A stretch of 64,000 nt of DNA, taken from an uncultured Bacteroidia bacterium (GTDB taxonomy: Bacteria > Bacteroidota > Bacteroidia > Bacteroidales > UBA932). This document shows positions 43,224 to 51,343 of this stretch, in pieces (the first letter of the stretch is position 1; each line of letters begins with the position of its first letter). The notes under the pieces are model-generated. The model searched no databases. It worked only from the letters and a program-made list of their open reading frames with translations, and was not told the origin of the DNA. The translations under genes were made by a program, and so were the position numbers. The stretch lies in assembly GCA_902794005.1 (NCBI GenBank), contig CADBFO010000016.1:1-64000 (forward strand). Reading direction: 5' to 3'.

Positions 43224-44078
43224 TCATCTTAGCGCCCGGTAGAGACGGGCGGTGCGGACGGCCTCGGCCACATCGTGTACGCGCAGCCAGCGGGCACCCC
43301 GCTCCAAAGCAGCAAACTGAGCCACCTGCGTTGCGGGCATCGCTTCTTCGGGAGTGATGCCCAACGCTTTATAAATCATGCTCTTCCGGGACACCCCGAC
43401 CAGGATGGGCCGATTCAGCTCATGCAACTCTGCCAGCCGCCGCAACAACTCCCAGTTCTGTTCCAGCGTTTTGGAAAAGCCGAAGCCCGGGTCCAGGAGC
43501 CAGTCGGCGATGCCGGCATCGGCAGCCTTGGACGCAAAGTCCCGAAAATAGGCCTTGATATCCTCCACAAGGTCCCCGTAGCGAGTGAATTGCTGCATGG
43601 TTTCCGGCGTCCCGCGCATGTGCATGGCCACGAAGGGAAGGCCCAGGCGGCCCACCGTCTCCAGCATTTCCGGGTCCATTTCCCCGGCGCTGATGTCGTT
43701 CACCAGGAACGGGCCGATAAGCCCGTAAGCCCTGCGGACAATCTCGCTCCTGTAAGTGTCAATGGAAAAGAGCGGCAAGGCGGAGGGGGTTTCCGGAACA
43801 TTTGCCCGGACAGGGTCGCGAAGCGACGTGGAGGAACCCCCCTCCGCCTTGCCGGACAATTGCCGGAGAACCGGTTCCAGGCGGGACCACTCCTCCTCCA
43901 GGGAGGGTTGTACCGAGCCGGGACGGGTGGAACAGGCTCCGAGGTCCACGACATCGGCCCCATCGGCCCGCATCTTCTGAATCCGGTCCAGGGCGGTGGT
44001 GGAATCGGCCCGGCTGCCGGCGTAAAACGAATCGCCGGTGAGGTTCACGATGCCCATAATATGAATCTTGCCGTCCAT
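43224..44078 (-). CDS. folP: Dihydropteroate synthase with in-frame insertion
   Basis: Folate pathway enzyme of 284 residues joining p-aminobenzoate to dihydropterin pyrophosphate. It has MGIVNLTGDSFYAGSR (usually NVTPDSF; Pro is Gly here), VDLGACSTRPGSVQPS, FSIDTYRSEIVRRA, LVNDISAGEMDPEML, MHMRGTPETMQQ, LDPGFGFSKTLEQNW, VGVSRKSMI and the C-terminal RVHDVAEAV. Residues about 75-102 (GKAEGGSSTSLRDPVRANVPETPSALPL region), before the FSIDT strand, are extra and come from a palindromic repeat. The start at 44078 was chosen because the upstream extension lacks family similarity and crosses the promoter box. Confidence 0.94.
   Translation of the reverse strand: MDGKIHIMGIVNLTGDSFYAGSRADSTTALDRIQKMRADGADVVDLGACSTRPGSVQPSLEEEWSRLEPVLRQLSGKAEGGSSTSLRDPVRANVPETPSALPLFSIDTYRSEIVRRAYGLIGPFLVNDISAGEMDPEMLETVGRLGLPFVAMHMRGTPETMQQFTRYGDLVEDIKAYFRDFASKAADAGIADWLLDPGFGFSKTLEQNWELLRRLAELHELNRPILVGVSRKSMIYKALGITPEEAMPATQVAQFAALERGARWLRVHDVAEAVRTARLYRALR
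43773..43854 (-). repeat. Palindromic element inserted in frame in folP (copy 2)
   Basis: A perfect 17-bp inverted repeat (CGGCAAGGCGGAGGGGG at 43773-43789, complement at 43838-43854) extended inward by GTTTCC/GGAAC with a bulge. The core (43799-43828) is 29/30 identical to the murE core and contains the GTCGC-TTC-GCGAC hairpin. It is read in the folP frame as SLRDPVRAN, the same orientation and frame as in murE. Confidence 0.88.
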
Positions 44079-44084
44079 ACACCG

Positions 44085-44092
44085 CAAAGGTA
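44085..44092 (-). promoter_or_regulatory. -7 promoter box (TACCTTTG) for folP
   Basis: TACCTTTG on the minus strand ends 6 nt before the folP ATG, implying a nearly leaderless mRNA. It shares a 53-bp divergent gap with the gltX promoter. Confidence 0.6.
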
Positions 44093-44104
44093 GGAAAATT
44101 TCAC

Positions 44105-44112
44105 TATCTTTG
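44105..44112 (+). promoter_or_regulatory. -7 promoter box (TATCTTTG) for gltX
   Basis: TATCTTTG lies 19 nt before the gltX ATG, back to back with the folP promoter. Confidence 0.7.
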
Positions 44113-44131
44113 CAGTGCAATTGCAGAAAAT

Positions 44132-45916
44132 ATGGAAAAAAGAACCCGCGTAAGATTTGCCCCGTCCCCCACCGGCCCGCTTCACATGGGCGGCGTCCGT
44201 ACGGCACTGTATAATTACCTCTATGCCAAGCAGAAAGGTGGCGACTTTATCATCCGCATCGAAGATACGGATTCCCACCGTTTTGTTCCCGGGGCGGAAG
44301 CGTATATCATCGAAGCCCTGAACTGGTGCGGCATCATCCCGGACGAGGGTGTCGATGAAAACGGGAAGGTGGTGGAAACGGCATCGGCCCGTCATCCCCA
44401 TGCCCCCTACCGGCAAAGCCAGCGGCGTCCCATCTACCGCCAGTATGCAGAGCAGCTGGTGGCCGCCGGATGGGCCTATTATGCCTTTGATTCGGCCGAG
44501 GAACTGGACCGGCGCCGGGCCGAAGCGGAAGCCGCCAAGGAAACTTTCATGTACAATTCGGCCACCCGCGGCGCGCTGCGCAACTCCCTAACCCTGAGCG
44601 CAGAAGAGGTGAAAAACCTCCTCGAAACCACAACGGACTGGACCATCCGCTTCAAAATGCCGGTCGGCCGCATCGTGGAAATGGAAGACCTGATCCGCGG
44701 CCACGTGGAAGTGAATACCGATACCCTGGACGACAAAGTGCTCTGGAAACGGGCCGACGAGCTCCCCACCTACCACCTCGCCAACATCGTGGATGACCAT
44801 CTGATGGAAATCACCGAAGTGATCCGCGGCGAGGAATGGCTGCCCTCCCTGCCTCTCCACTACCTCCTGTACGAAGCGTTCGGCTGGAAAGACACCATGC
44901 CGCGCTTTGCGCATCTTTCCCTTCTGCTGAAGCCCGTCGGCAATGGAAAGCTGTCCAAACGCGACGGTGACAAGATGGGCTTCCCGGTGTTCCCGCTCCG
45001 CTGGAAGAACCCGATTACGGAAGAAGTCTCCCGCGGCTATCGCGAAGACGGCTATTTCCCGGAGGCCTTCGTGAACATGCTCGCCATGCTGGGCTGGAAC
45101 CCCGGAGACGAGCGGGAGCTGTTCACCATGGAAGAGCTGGTGCAGGCCTTTTCGTTGGACAAAGTCCAGAAAGCCGGCGCCAAGTTCAATCCGGACAAAG
45201 CCAAGTGGTACAACAAAGAGTATCTGCGGATGAAAACCACGCAGGAACTCACCGCCCTCTTCATCCCGCTGCTGGAAGGGCACGGAATGAAAGTGGTGGA
45301 CTGCCCCTGCAACGCCCTCACCGCCGGCGCCCGCTTCGAAGGGTTCGGGGCCGATTTCAAAAACCACATCTTCACCCGTGAATATGTGGAGGCCGTCGTG
45401 GAACTGGTGAAGGAACGCGCCACCTTCGTGGCCGATTTCTGGGACATCGCCGCCTACCTCTTCATTTCCCCCGAGGAATTTGAGGCTTTCGGCGTGAAGG
45501 CCGGAGCCGGACTGCCCTCCAAGCCCGCGGATCCCAACCGTCCGGCGGATCCCCGTGCCAAGGTATTCGACGACAGCCTCACGGCCCCCTTCCTGGCCAA
45601 GGACGTGGACAAGTTCTGGAAAGAAGACCACTACGAATACTGCTTCGAACTCACCCAGTACATCTCCGGCGCAGCCTTTGGCTTTGACGATCTGGACACC
45701 TACCGGGGTTCCATGGAGAAAGAGCAGCTGGAAGCCGCCATCGAGCAGTACATCAAAAAGGAAGAATACCCCATGGGCAAGGTGATGAATACCCTGCGGA
45801 TGGCCCTTACGGGCGCCGCCAGCGGCCTGGGCATCGCCGATATCCTCTCCTTCATCGGCCGAAAGGAATTCGCCCGCCGGATGGGCTACGTGGCCGACCG
45901 CCTGGGAAGGAAATAA
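44132..45916 (+). CDS. gltX: Glutamyl-tRNA synthetase
   Basis: Class I aminoacyl-tRNA synthetase charging tRNA-Glu. It has RFAPSPTGPLHMGGVRTALYNYLYAK (HIGH-type motif as HMGG), IIRIEDTDSHRFVPGAEAYI and the KLSKRDGD signature. At 594 residues it is longer than the roughly 470-510 usual; extra low-complexity stretches are seen near 85-100 (ETASARHPHAPY) and 455-485 (AGAGLPSKPADPNRPADPRAKV). It abuts the convergent FtsB-like gene, with stop codons adjacent. Confidence 0.96.
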   Translation: MEKRTRVRFAPSPTGPLHMGGVRTALYNYLYAKQKGGDFIIRIEDTDSHRFVPGAEAYIIEALNWCGIIPDEGVDENGKVVETASARHPHAPYRQSQRRPIYRQYAEQLVAAGWAYYAFDSAEELDRRRAEAEAAKETFMYNSATRGALRNSLTLSAEEVKNLLETTTDWTIRFKMPVGRIVEMEDLIRGHVEVNTDTLDDKVLWKRADELPTYHLANIVDDHLMEITEVIRGEEWLPSLPLHYLLYEAFGWKDTMPRFAHLSLLLKPVGNGKLSKRDGDKMGFPVFPLRWKNPITEEVSRGYREDGYFPEAFVNMLAMLGWNPGDERELFTMEELVQAFSLDKVQKAGAKFNPDKAKWYNKEYLRMKTTQELTALFIPLLEGHGMKVVDCPCNALTAGARFEGFGADFKNHIFTREYVEAVVELVKERATFVADFWDIAAYLFISPEEFEAFGVKAGAGLPSKPADPNRPADPRAKVFDDSLTAPFLAKDVDKFWKEDHYEYCFELTQYISGAAFGFDDLDTYRGSMEKEQLEAAIEQYIKKEEYPMGKVMNTLRMALTGAASGLGIADILSFIGRKEFARRMGYVADRLGRK

Positions 45917-46237
45917 TTATTCTACAATGTAAACGTCGTCTCCGGGGGCGGCGAAGTGATAGGTGTCGCGCGCAAAGGATTCCAGGGAATCGCGGTTGTT
46001 GCGCAGATTGTCTATTTCCCGCTCCATGCGGTCTATTTCGCCCTGGATACGGGCCATTTCCTTCTCTTGGTTTTTCACCTCCACCGTGGCACGGATCCAG
46101 TTGAGGACACTGTTGTGCGCAAAGAAGAGCAGCCACAGGGCCACCACCGTTGTCACAACGATCACGAACGGAATCAGGTAGTTGTGGTCACTGCGCTTGA
46201 GGATGGCCCAGCGGTCTTTTTTCACTTCTTCTTCCAT
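45917..46237 (-). CDS. FtsB/DivIC-family septum formation initiator
   Basis: Small bitopic protein of 106 residues with a transmembrane helix near 21-41 (LIPFVIVVTTVVALWLLFFAH) and a coiled coil (VKNQEKEMARIQGEIDRMEREIDNLRNNRDSLESFARDTYHFAAPGDDVYIVE). The ending FARDTYHFAAPGDDVYIVE is the diagnostic DivIC/FtsB tail. It would pair with FtsL in the divisome although it lies outside the dcw cluster. Confidence 0.9.
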   Translation of the reverse strand: MEEEVKKDRWAILKRSDHNYLIPFVIVVTTVVALWLLFFAHNSVLNWIRATVEVKNQEKEMARIQGEIDRMEREIDNLRNNRDSLESFARDTYHFAAPGDDVYIVE

Positions 46238-46245
46238 AACACAGA

Positions 46246-46271
46246 TTCTTCACTTCGTTCAGAATGACAGG
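46246..46271 (-). repeat. Dispersed 26-bp intergenic repeat, copy 2
   Basis: Identical over 26 bases to 7118-7143 and in the same orientation. It fills most of the 36-bp gap between the CPBP protease gene and the FtsB-like gene. Confidence 0.75.
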
Positions 46272-46273
46272 GG

Positions 46274-47221
46274 CTATTCCACGGACAGTTCTACCGTGTC
46301 AATATTGCCCCGCTCCTGCTGCAGCGGAATGCGGCGGAAAGCCATCAGACACGCCGCCACAAGGATCAGTCCCAGCACATAGAGAATCACGTAGGTGGTC
46401 CGGGGAACCATGTCAATCCAGAAATCGACTTCCTGCAAAGAGGGGAACTGGGACAGGATCACGGCCGTGCCGTTGTTCACGAAATGCATGAGCATGGTCA
46501 GCAGCAGGGAGCCCGTCTTGTAATACACGTAGCCCATCACCACGCCGATGATAAAGGCATTGAGCGCCTGCCAGGGATTCATGTGGATAAGGGCGAAGAA
46601 CAAGGCCGACACCACAATAGCCCAGACGGGCTTCATCTTGGTCAGAAGGCCCCGCAGAATCATGCCGCGGCACAGCCATTCTTCAAAGAAGGGGGCGAAA
46701 ATGGCCGCCAGAAGGAAACTGCTCCACAGGGGACCGTCCGTCATCTGCCGCATGATCTCCACCACCATGTCGTAGAAAGACTTCAGGGCGGGAGAAGCCG
46801 TGGTCAGTTTGAAATTCCAGTAGTTGGGAAGATCGGCCGAGATCATGGTCCCGAACGTGAGGGCTACGGTAATGAGGACCATCTGCCACCCCTTGAAAGG
46901 ACCCCAGTGCCTGTTGTCGAGCTTGTAGCCCGTTTCAAACAGGCTGTTGCGCTGACTCTTATGAGCCACGTACACCATGGCCGGCAGGAAGGACAGCGGA
47001 TAGATGATCAGGTCGCCGTACCGCCGAATCATTTCCGGCGGGATGAAGGCGCCGCAGACGACAATGACAAGTCCCCCGAGAAGAGAACCCAGCAGGAACC
47101 AGCCCAGCAGCACGAACAGGTCCTTCATGCCCGGCACATACCAGGCATGATTGGCGAAAAGGTCATAGTTGTTTACTTTTCTGGCTTTTTGGAAAAGCGG
47201 AGGGGGAACTGTACTCATCAT
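46274..47221 (-). CDS. CPBP-family intramembrane metalloprotease
   Basis: Membrane protein of 315 residues with about eight hydrophobic helices. The CAAX protease/bacteriocin-processing motifs are present: FFEEWLCRGMILRGLL (Glu180, Glu181, Arg185), FFALIHMNPWQALNAFIIGVVMGYVYYKTGSLLLTMLMHFVNN with the two histidine regions. Members cleave membrane substrates or give bacteriocin self-immunity; the substrate here is unknown. ATG 47221 is preferred over an in-frame TTG at 47227; ATG 47218 is equally possible. The upstream nucleotidyltransferase stop lies 6 nt away. Confidence 0.88.
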   Translation of the reverse strand: MMSTVPPPLFQKARKVNNYDLFANHAWYVPGMKDLFVLLGWFLLGSLLGGLVIVVCGAFIPPEMIRRYGDLIIYPLSFLPAMVYVAHKSQRNSLFETGYKLDNRHWGPFKGWQMVLITVALTFGTMISADLPNYWNFKLTTASPALKSFYDMVVEIMRQMTDGPLWSSFLLAAIFAPFFEEWLCRGMILRGLLTKMKPVWAIVVSALFFALIHMNPWQALNAFIIGVVMGYVYYKTGSLLLTMLMHFVNNGTAVILSQFPSLQEVDFWIDMVPRTTYVILYVLGLILVAACLMAFRRIPLQQERGNIDTVELSVE

Positions 47222-47227
47222 CTTCAA

Positions 47228-48160
47228 TCAATAAAGGGGAGAGGGATAAATACCTTTCTGAACGAGTTCCGCGAACTTGGCCACCACGCCGGGACGGTCC
47301 TCCTTATAGGTGACGCCGAACCAGCGGGACGGGGTGGACAGGACTTCGCAGGCGCCCTTGCCGCTCTTTACGATCACATCCACGGCGTAAGGGATGTAGT
47401 ACTCCTTCTTGGGTTCGGTGATGTGTTCCTCCAGGAAGGTTTTGAAAACGGCCGCGCTCTTTTCGAAATAGTCGGGCGTGAAGCCCCACATGTTCATGGA
47501 ACAAAGGGCCTTGGCATCCAGCAGTACATGGTTTTCTCCGTTCACGGAATTGTTGCCATAGACCTTTCCGTCCCCCTCGCGGGCGATTTCCAGGTGCTCG
47601 GCAATGTCGGAGAGAAGGCCGGAAGCGTCATAAGAGCAGATGCCGCGGGAAACGCTGCCGTTCTCGCTCAGGGTGTTCTCAAGTTCGAAACCGACGATGC
47701 AGTACTGCCCCGAAGTGTTTGCATGGGCACGACACCAGTCTCCCAGAATCTTGAAAGACTCCTTGCCGTAGAAATCGTCTCCGTTGATGACGGCGAAAGG
47801 CTCATGGATGACATCGGCCGCCATGAGGACGGCGTGGGCGGTGCCCCAGGGTTTCACCCTTTCTTCCGGAACGGTGAAGGGGGCGGGTATCTTATTCAGT
47901 TCCTGCGTGACGAAGACAAAGCGGAGAGGCTCGCCGTCAAGGGTTTTGACACCGGCGTATTTTTCCTTGACAGCCTGCTCCATCTGGGCCTTGAAAGACT
48001 CTCGGACGATATAGACCACCTTGCCGAACCCGGCCTCCACGGCGTCGTGGATGCTGTAGTCGATGATGGTTTCTCCGTGCGGTCCCAGACCGTCCATCTG
48101 CTTGAGGCCGCCATACCGGCTGCCCATGCCTGCTGCCAGAACAAGTAAAGTAGGTTTCAT
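47228..48160 (-). CDS. Sugar-phosphate nucleotidyltransferase
   Basis: Protein of 310 residues with the N-terminal NTP-transferase loop TLLVLAAGMGSRYGGLKQMDGLGPHGETIIDYSIHDA and the metal-site region FAVINGDDFYG. It would activate a sugar 1-phosphate as a nucleotide-sugar, comparable to UTP-glucose-1-phosphate uridylyltransferases, but substrate preference cannot be read. The start at 48160 gives the normal family N-terminus; further in-frame upstream sequence has no family similarity. It has its own promoter. Confidence 0.85.
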   Translation of the reverse strand: MKPTLLVLAAGMGSRYGGLKQMDGLGPHGETIIDYSIHDAVEAGFGKVVYIVRESFKAQMEQAVKEKYAGVKTLDGEPLRFVFVTQELNKIPAPFTVPEERVKPWGTAHAVLMAADVIHEPFAVINGDDFYGKESFKILGDWCRAHANTSGQYCIVGFELENTLSENGSVSRGICSYDASGLLSDIAEHLEIAREGDGKVYGNNSVNGENHVLLDAKALCSMNMWGFTPDYFEKSAAVFKTFLEEHITEPKKEYYIPYAVDVIVKSGKGACEVLSTPSRWFGVTYKEDRPGVVAKFAELVQKGIYPSPLY

Positions 48161-48193
48161 GATGTATCGTTTAAGTTTTATTTGCTCGAAATA

Positions 48194-48201
48194 CAAAGAT
48201 A
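48194..48201 (-). promoter_or_regulatory. -7 promoter box (TATCTTTG) for the nucleotidyltransferase
   Basis: TATCTTTG on the minus strand, 33 nt before the ATG at 48160. Divergent from the box at 48215. Confidence 0.65.
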
Positions 48202-48214
48202 AGAAAAAATTGAG

Positions 48215-48222
48215 TAACTTCG
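48215..48222 (+). promoter_or_regulatory. -7-like promoter box (TAACTTCG) for the DUF4293 gene
   Basis: TAACTTCG differs from TAnnTTTG by one base and lies 35 nt before the ATG at 48258. Confidence 0.45.
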
Positions 48223-48257
48223 CATTTAGTTTTAAAACGTCAGAACATATCATTCCC

Positions 48258-48695
48258 ATGTGGCAAAGAATCCAAACCTTATACCTCCTGATTTCGGCCG
48301 CTCTCATCGCCGCCCTCTGCTTCTCCACGGCTTATACCGCAGCCAGCCCTGACGGACTGGTCAAAGTGTCCTACTGGCAGCTCCAGAAGCCTTATTTCGG
48401 CATTCTGCTGGGGATTCTGGCCGCCATGGTGCTCCTGGCCCTGACCGTGTACAAATCCAGGATCCTCCAGATGCGCCTGGCCACCCTGTCGGCCATCGTG
48501 GCCCTGGGCATGCAGGGCTGGCTGGCCTGGATGTACTTCACATTCGAAGGAGCCGTCTTCGGCTGGACGGCCATTTTCCCCCTGGTCATCTGCATCAGCA
48601 ATCTGCTGGCGGCCCGCGGCTGCTTCCAGGACCAGCTCATGGTGGAAAGCGCATACCGGGTCCGCAATCGCCGCAAGAGAGGCCGAAAGAAATAA
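48258..48695 (+). CDS. DUF4293-family four-helix membrane protein
   Basis: Inner-membrane protein of 145 residues with four hydrophobic helices (near 7-26, 48-65, 75-95 and 102-120) and a basic C-terminus (RVRNRRKRGRKK). The opening MWQRIQTLYLLISAAL is typical of the DUF4293 family, found throughout the Bacteroidota. Function unknown. It precedes the fab genes. Confidence 0.8.
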   Translation: MWQRIQTLYLLISAALIAALCFSTAYTAASPDGLVKVSYWQLQKPYFGILLGILAAMVLLALTVYKSRILQMRLATLSAIVALGMQGWLAWMYFTFEGAVFGWTAIFPLVICISNLLAARGCFQDQLMVESAYRVRNRRKRGRKK

Positions 48696-48701
48696 TTTTT
48701 G

Positions 48702-48709
48702 TATCTTTG
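48702..48709 (+). promoter_or_regulatory. -7 promoter box (TATCTTTG) for fabK
   Basis: TATCTTTG starts 6 nt after the DUF4293 stop and ends 12 nt before ATG 48722. It overlaps an in-frame TTG at 48707, ruling that start out. Confidence 0.7.
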
Positions 48710-48721
48710 CATTTTGCATAT

Positions 48722-49675
48722 ATGATACACAGCCCTATATGTAATATCCTGGGCATTGAAAAACCCATCTTTCAGGGAGGCATGGCATGGATTGCCGATG
48801 CCCGCCTGGCTGCGGCCGTTTCTGAGGCCGGCGGCCTGGGCCTCATCTCGTCCATCAACGCCGGCACCGAGGCTGTCCGGGCCGAAATCCGGAAAGCCCG
48901 CGAACGCACCGCCAAGCCCTTTGGCGTGAACATCATGCTGGCGGCGCCCAATGCAGCGGAAATCGCAGACCTGGTGGTGGAAGAGGGTGTCAGCATCGTC
49001 ACCACCGGCGCCGGCTCCCCCGCCCCGTACATGGAGCGCTGGCTGGCGGCCGGAATCCGCGTGATTCCCGTCATCGCCTCCGTAGCCTACGCCCTGAAGA
49101 TGAAAGAACTTGGCGCCACGGCCCTCATCGCGGAAGGGGCCGAATCGGGAGGCCATGTAGGGGATCTTCATACCATGGCGCTGGTCCCTCAGGTGGTGGA
49201 TGCGGTGGACCTTCCCGTCCTTGCCGCCGGCGGCATCTTCGACGGCCGCGGCGCCGCCGCCGCTTTCATGCTGGGAGCCTGCGGAGTCCAGGTGGGGACG
49301 CGTTTTCTCGTAGCCGACGAATGCCGCGTGCACGAGGTGTACAAGGAGCGACTCATCAAAGCGTCCGACATCGGCACCATGGTCACCGGGAAAAGCCTCG
49401 GGGATGCCGTCCGCAGCCTCAAGACCCCCTTCGCCAAGCAGTTCGCCAAGATGGAGGCCGACCCGTCCGTATCGGCCGACGAAATCCGCGCCTTCGGCAC
49501 CGGGTCCCTGCGCAAGGCCGTCTTTGACGGAGACCTTTCCGGCGGCAGTTTCCTGGCCGGGGAAGTGGCCGGTCTCATCAAGAAAAGAGAATCTGCCGCT
49601 GCCATTGTAAATGACATCATGGACGGTGCCGAAAAGGTGCTCACCCAAGCCAACAATTTGATTTATGGATCCTAA
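48722..49675 (+). CDS. fabK: Enoyl-ACP reductase II (FMN-dependent)
   Basis: Flavoenzyme of 317 residues reducing the enoyl-ACP double bond in fatty-acid elongation. It belongs to the 2-nitropropane dioxygenase-like TIM-barrel family: PIFQGGMAWIADARLAAAVSEAGGLGLIS, PFGVNIMLAAP, IAEGAESGGHVG, VLAAGGIFDGRGAAAAFMLGACGVQVGTRFL. Neighbouring fabF and fabZ support FabK rather than another family member. It overlaps fabF by 11 nt. Confidence 0.92.
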   Translation: MIHSPICNILGIEKPIFQGGMAWIADARLAAAVSEAGGLGLISSINAGTEAVRAEIRKARERTAKPFGVNIMLAAPNAAEIADLVVEEGVSIVTTGAGSPAPYMERWLAAGIRVIPVIASVAYALKMKELGATALIAEGAESGGHVGDLHTMALVPQVVDAVDLPVLAAGGIFDGRGAAAAFMLGACGVQVGTRFLVADECRVHEVYKERLIKASDIGTMVTGKSLGDAVRSLKTPFAKQFAKMEADPSVSADEIRAFGTGSLRKAVFDGDLSGGSFLAGEVAGLIKKRESAAAIVNDIMDGAEKVLTQANNLIYGS

Positions 49676-50921
49676 AAGAGTAGTAGTGACCGGGATGGGA
49701 GTCATCTCATCCATCGGCAAGGATGTAGATACATTTTGGAAGAATCTGATAAACGGCGTCTGCGGAATTGACTTCGTGGAGGAGTTCAAGGACATGCCCG
49801 TCACCTTCGCCGGCAAAGTGAAAGACTTCGATGCCGAGTTGTACGGGATGGAAAAGCCCTTCATCCGCAAACAGGACAACTTCACCCTGTATGCCATGGC
49901 GGCCGCGTGGCAGGCCATTCAGCAGTCCGGCCTGGTGACGGAAGGCGAACACCTCAATATCGACCCCTACCGCCTGGGCGTTTATGTGGGCTCCGGCATC
50001 GGCGGCTTCGAGGTGCAGTACCGCGAAACCAAGAAGATGATTGAAGACCCCTCGGGCAAGTGGATTTCCCCGCTGTTCATCGCCACCATGATTTCCAACA
50101 TCGCCGCCGGACACATTGCCATCAAGCATCAGGCGAAAGGCCCGTGCCTGGATATCGTGACGGCCTGCGCCACCTCCTCGCACTGTATCGGCGAGGCCTT
50201 CCGGGCCGTACGCCACGGCTATGCCGACGCCATCATCGCCGGCGGCAGCGAGCACGCCTCCATTCCGCTGGGCGTAGCCGGTTTTTACAATGCGAAGGCC
50301 CTCACGCGCGCGTCGGATCCCAAGTACGCTTCCCTCCCCTTCAATGCCAACCGGCAGGGTTTTGTCATGGGCGACGGCGCCGCCGTCCTGATGCTGGAAT
50401 CCCTGGAGCACGCCCTGCAGCGCGGTGCCGTCATTTACGGAGAGGTCGTCGGTTACGGAAACACCTGCGACGCCTATCACGCCACGGCTCCGCGTCCGGA
50501 TGCCAGTACCCAGGCCCGCTCCATCCGCGACGCGCTGGAAGAGGCCGGCTTCGACCCTTCCCGGGACAACCTGTACATCAACACCCACGGAACCGGCACC
50601 CAGCTGAACGACGTGGCCGAAACCATGGCCTGCAAACTGGCCCTGGGAGACTTTGCCTACAAAGCACATCTTTCCGGCACCAAGTCCATGACCGGTCACA
50701 TGTTCGGCGCCGCCGGCGCGGCGGAAGCCATTGCCACCCTTCTGGCTTTGCGGGAGGGCATCTGCCCGCCCACCATCAACCTGGATGTCCCGGATCCGGA
50801 ATGTGACCTGGATTATACCCCGAACGTCGCCGTGAAGACCCCGCTCACGCTGGGCCTGTCCAATTCCTTCGGCTTCGGCGGGCACAACGCCTGCGTAGCC
50901 TTCAGACCATACAAAGGATGA
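49665..50921 (+). CDS. fabF: Beta-ketoacyl-ACP synthase II
   Basis: Condensing enzyme of 418 residues extending acyl-ACP with malonyl-ACP. Thiolase-fold landmarks: RVVVTGMGVISSIGKD, active Cys in DIVTACATSSHCIGEA, His motifs in YINTHGTGTQLNDVAE and KSMTGHMFGAAGAAEA, and the SNSFGFGGHNACVAF end. It overlaps fabK upstream and fabZ by 4 nt downstream, forming a tight operon. Confidence 0.97.
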   Translation: MDPKRVVVTGMGVISSIGKDVDTFWKNLINGVCGIDFVEEFKDMPVTFAGKVKDFDAELYGMEKPFIRKQDNFTLYAMAAAWQAIQQSGLVTEGEHLNIDPYRLGVYVGSGIGGFEVQYRETKKMIEDPSGKWISPLFIATMISNIAAGHIAIKHQAKGPCLDIVTACATSSHCIGEAFRAVRHGYADAIIAGGSEHASIPLGVAGFYNAKALTRASDPKYASLPFNANRQGFVMGDGAAVLMLESLEHALQRGAVIYGEVVGYGNTCDAYHATAPRPDASTQARSIRDALEEAGFDPSRDNLYINTHGTGTQLNDVAETMACKLALGDFAYKAHLSGTKSMTGHMFGAAGAAEAIATLLALREGICPPTINLDVPDPECDLDYTPNVAVKTPLTLGLSNSFGFGGHNACVAFRPYKG

Positions 50922-51343
50922 ACCGAGAAGAAATTAAAGCCCTGATCCCCCATCGGGAACCGATGCTGCTGATCGACCGCACCGAACTTCAGGCCGACGG
51001 CAGCGGCATGTGCTGGTACCGCGTCCCGGAAGACGCCTGGTATTGCCGCGGACATTTTCCGGGATACCACATCGTTCCCGGCGTAATCCTGTGCGAAATC
51101 ATGGCCCAGAGCACCTGTCAGCTCTTTCCGGAGGCTTTCCAGAATAACTTGCTTGTGTACAGGGGGATGGATCACGTCAAGTTCCGCAGCTCCGTGTATC
51201 CCGGAGACGAATGTGAAATCACCTGCCGCCTGCTTGAGAAAAAAAGCAGCCTCTACATCTGTGAGACGGCCCTTCGGGTAAAAGGGAAACTCTGTGCCAG
51301 CGCGGTTCTTACGCTGGCTGCGATTCGTTCCAGGGCAGAATAA
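50918..51343 (+). CDS. fabZ: 3-hydroxyacyl-ACP dehydratase (FabZ type)
   Basis: Hot-dog fold protein of 141 residues that dehydrates 3-hydroxyacyl-ACP. It has the IPHREPMLLIDR N-terminal segment and the active-site GHFPGYHIVPGVILCEIMAQ (His of GHFPG and Glu of the helix). Its last 35 bases overlap the 3' end of the convergent histidine kinase gene. Confidence 0.93.
   Translation: MNREEIKALIPHREPMLLIDRTELQADGSGMCWYRVPEDAWYCRGHFPGYHIVPGVILCEIMAQSTCQLFPEAFQNNLLVYRGMDHVKFRSSVYPGDECEITCRLLEKKSSLYICETALRVKGKLCASAVLTLAAIRSRAE

Noticed and set aside
43241..43259. Hairpin CGCCCG-GTAGAGA-CGGGCG as a terminator for ftsZ
   Set aside because: It lies within the folP coding end and has no T-tract on the plus strand.
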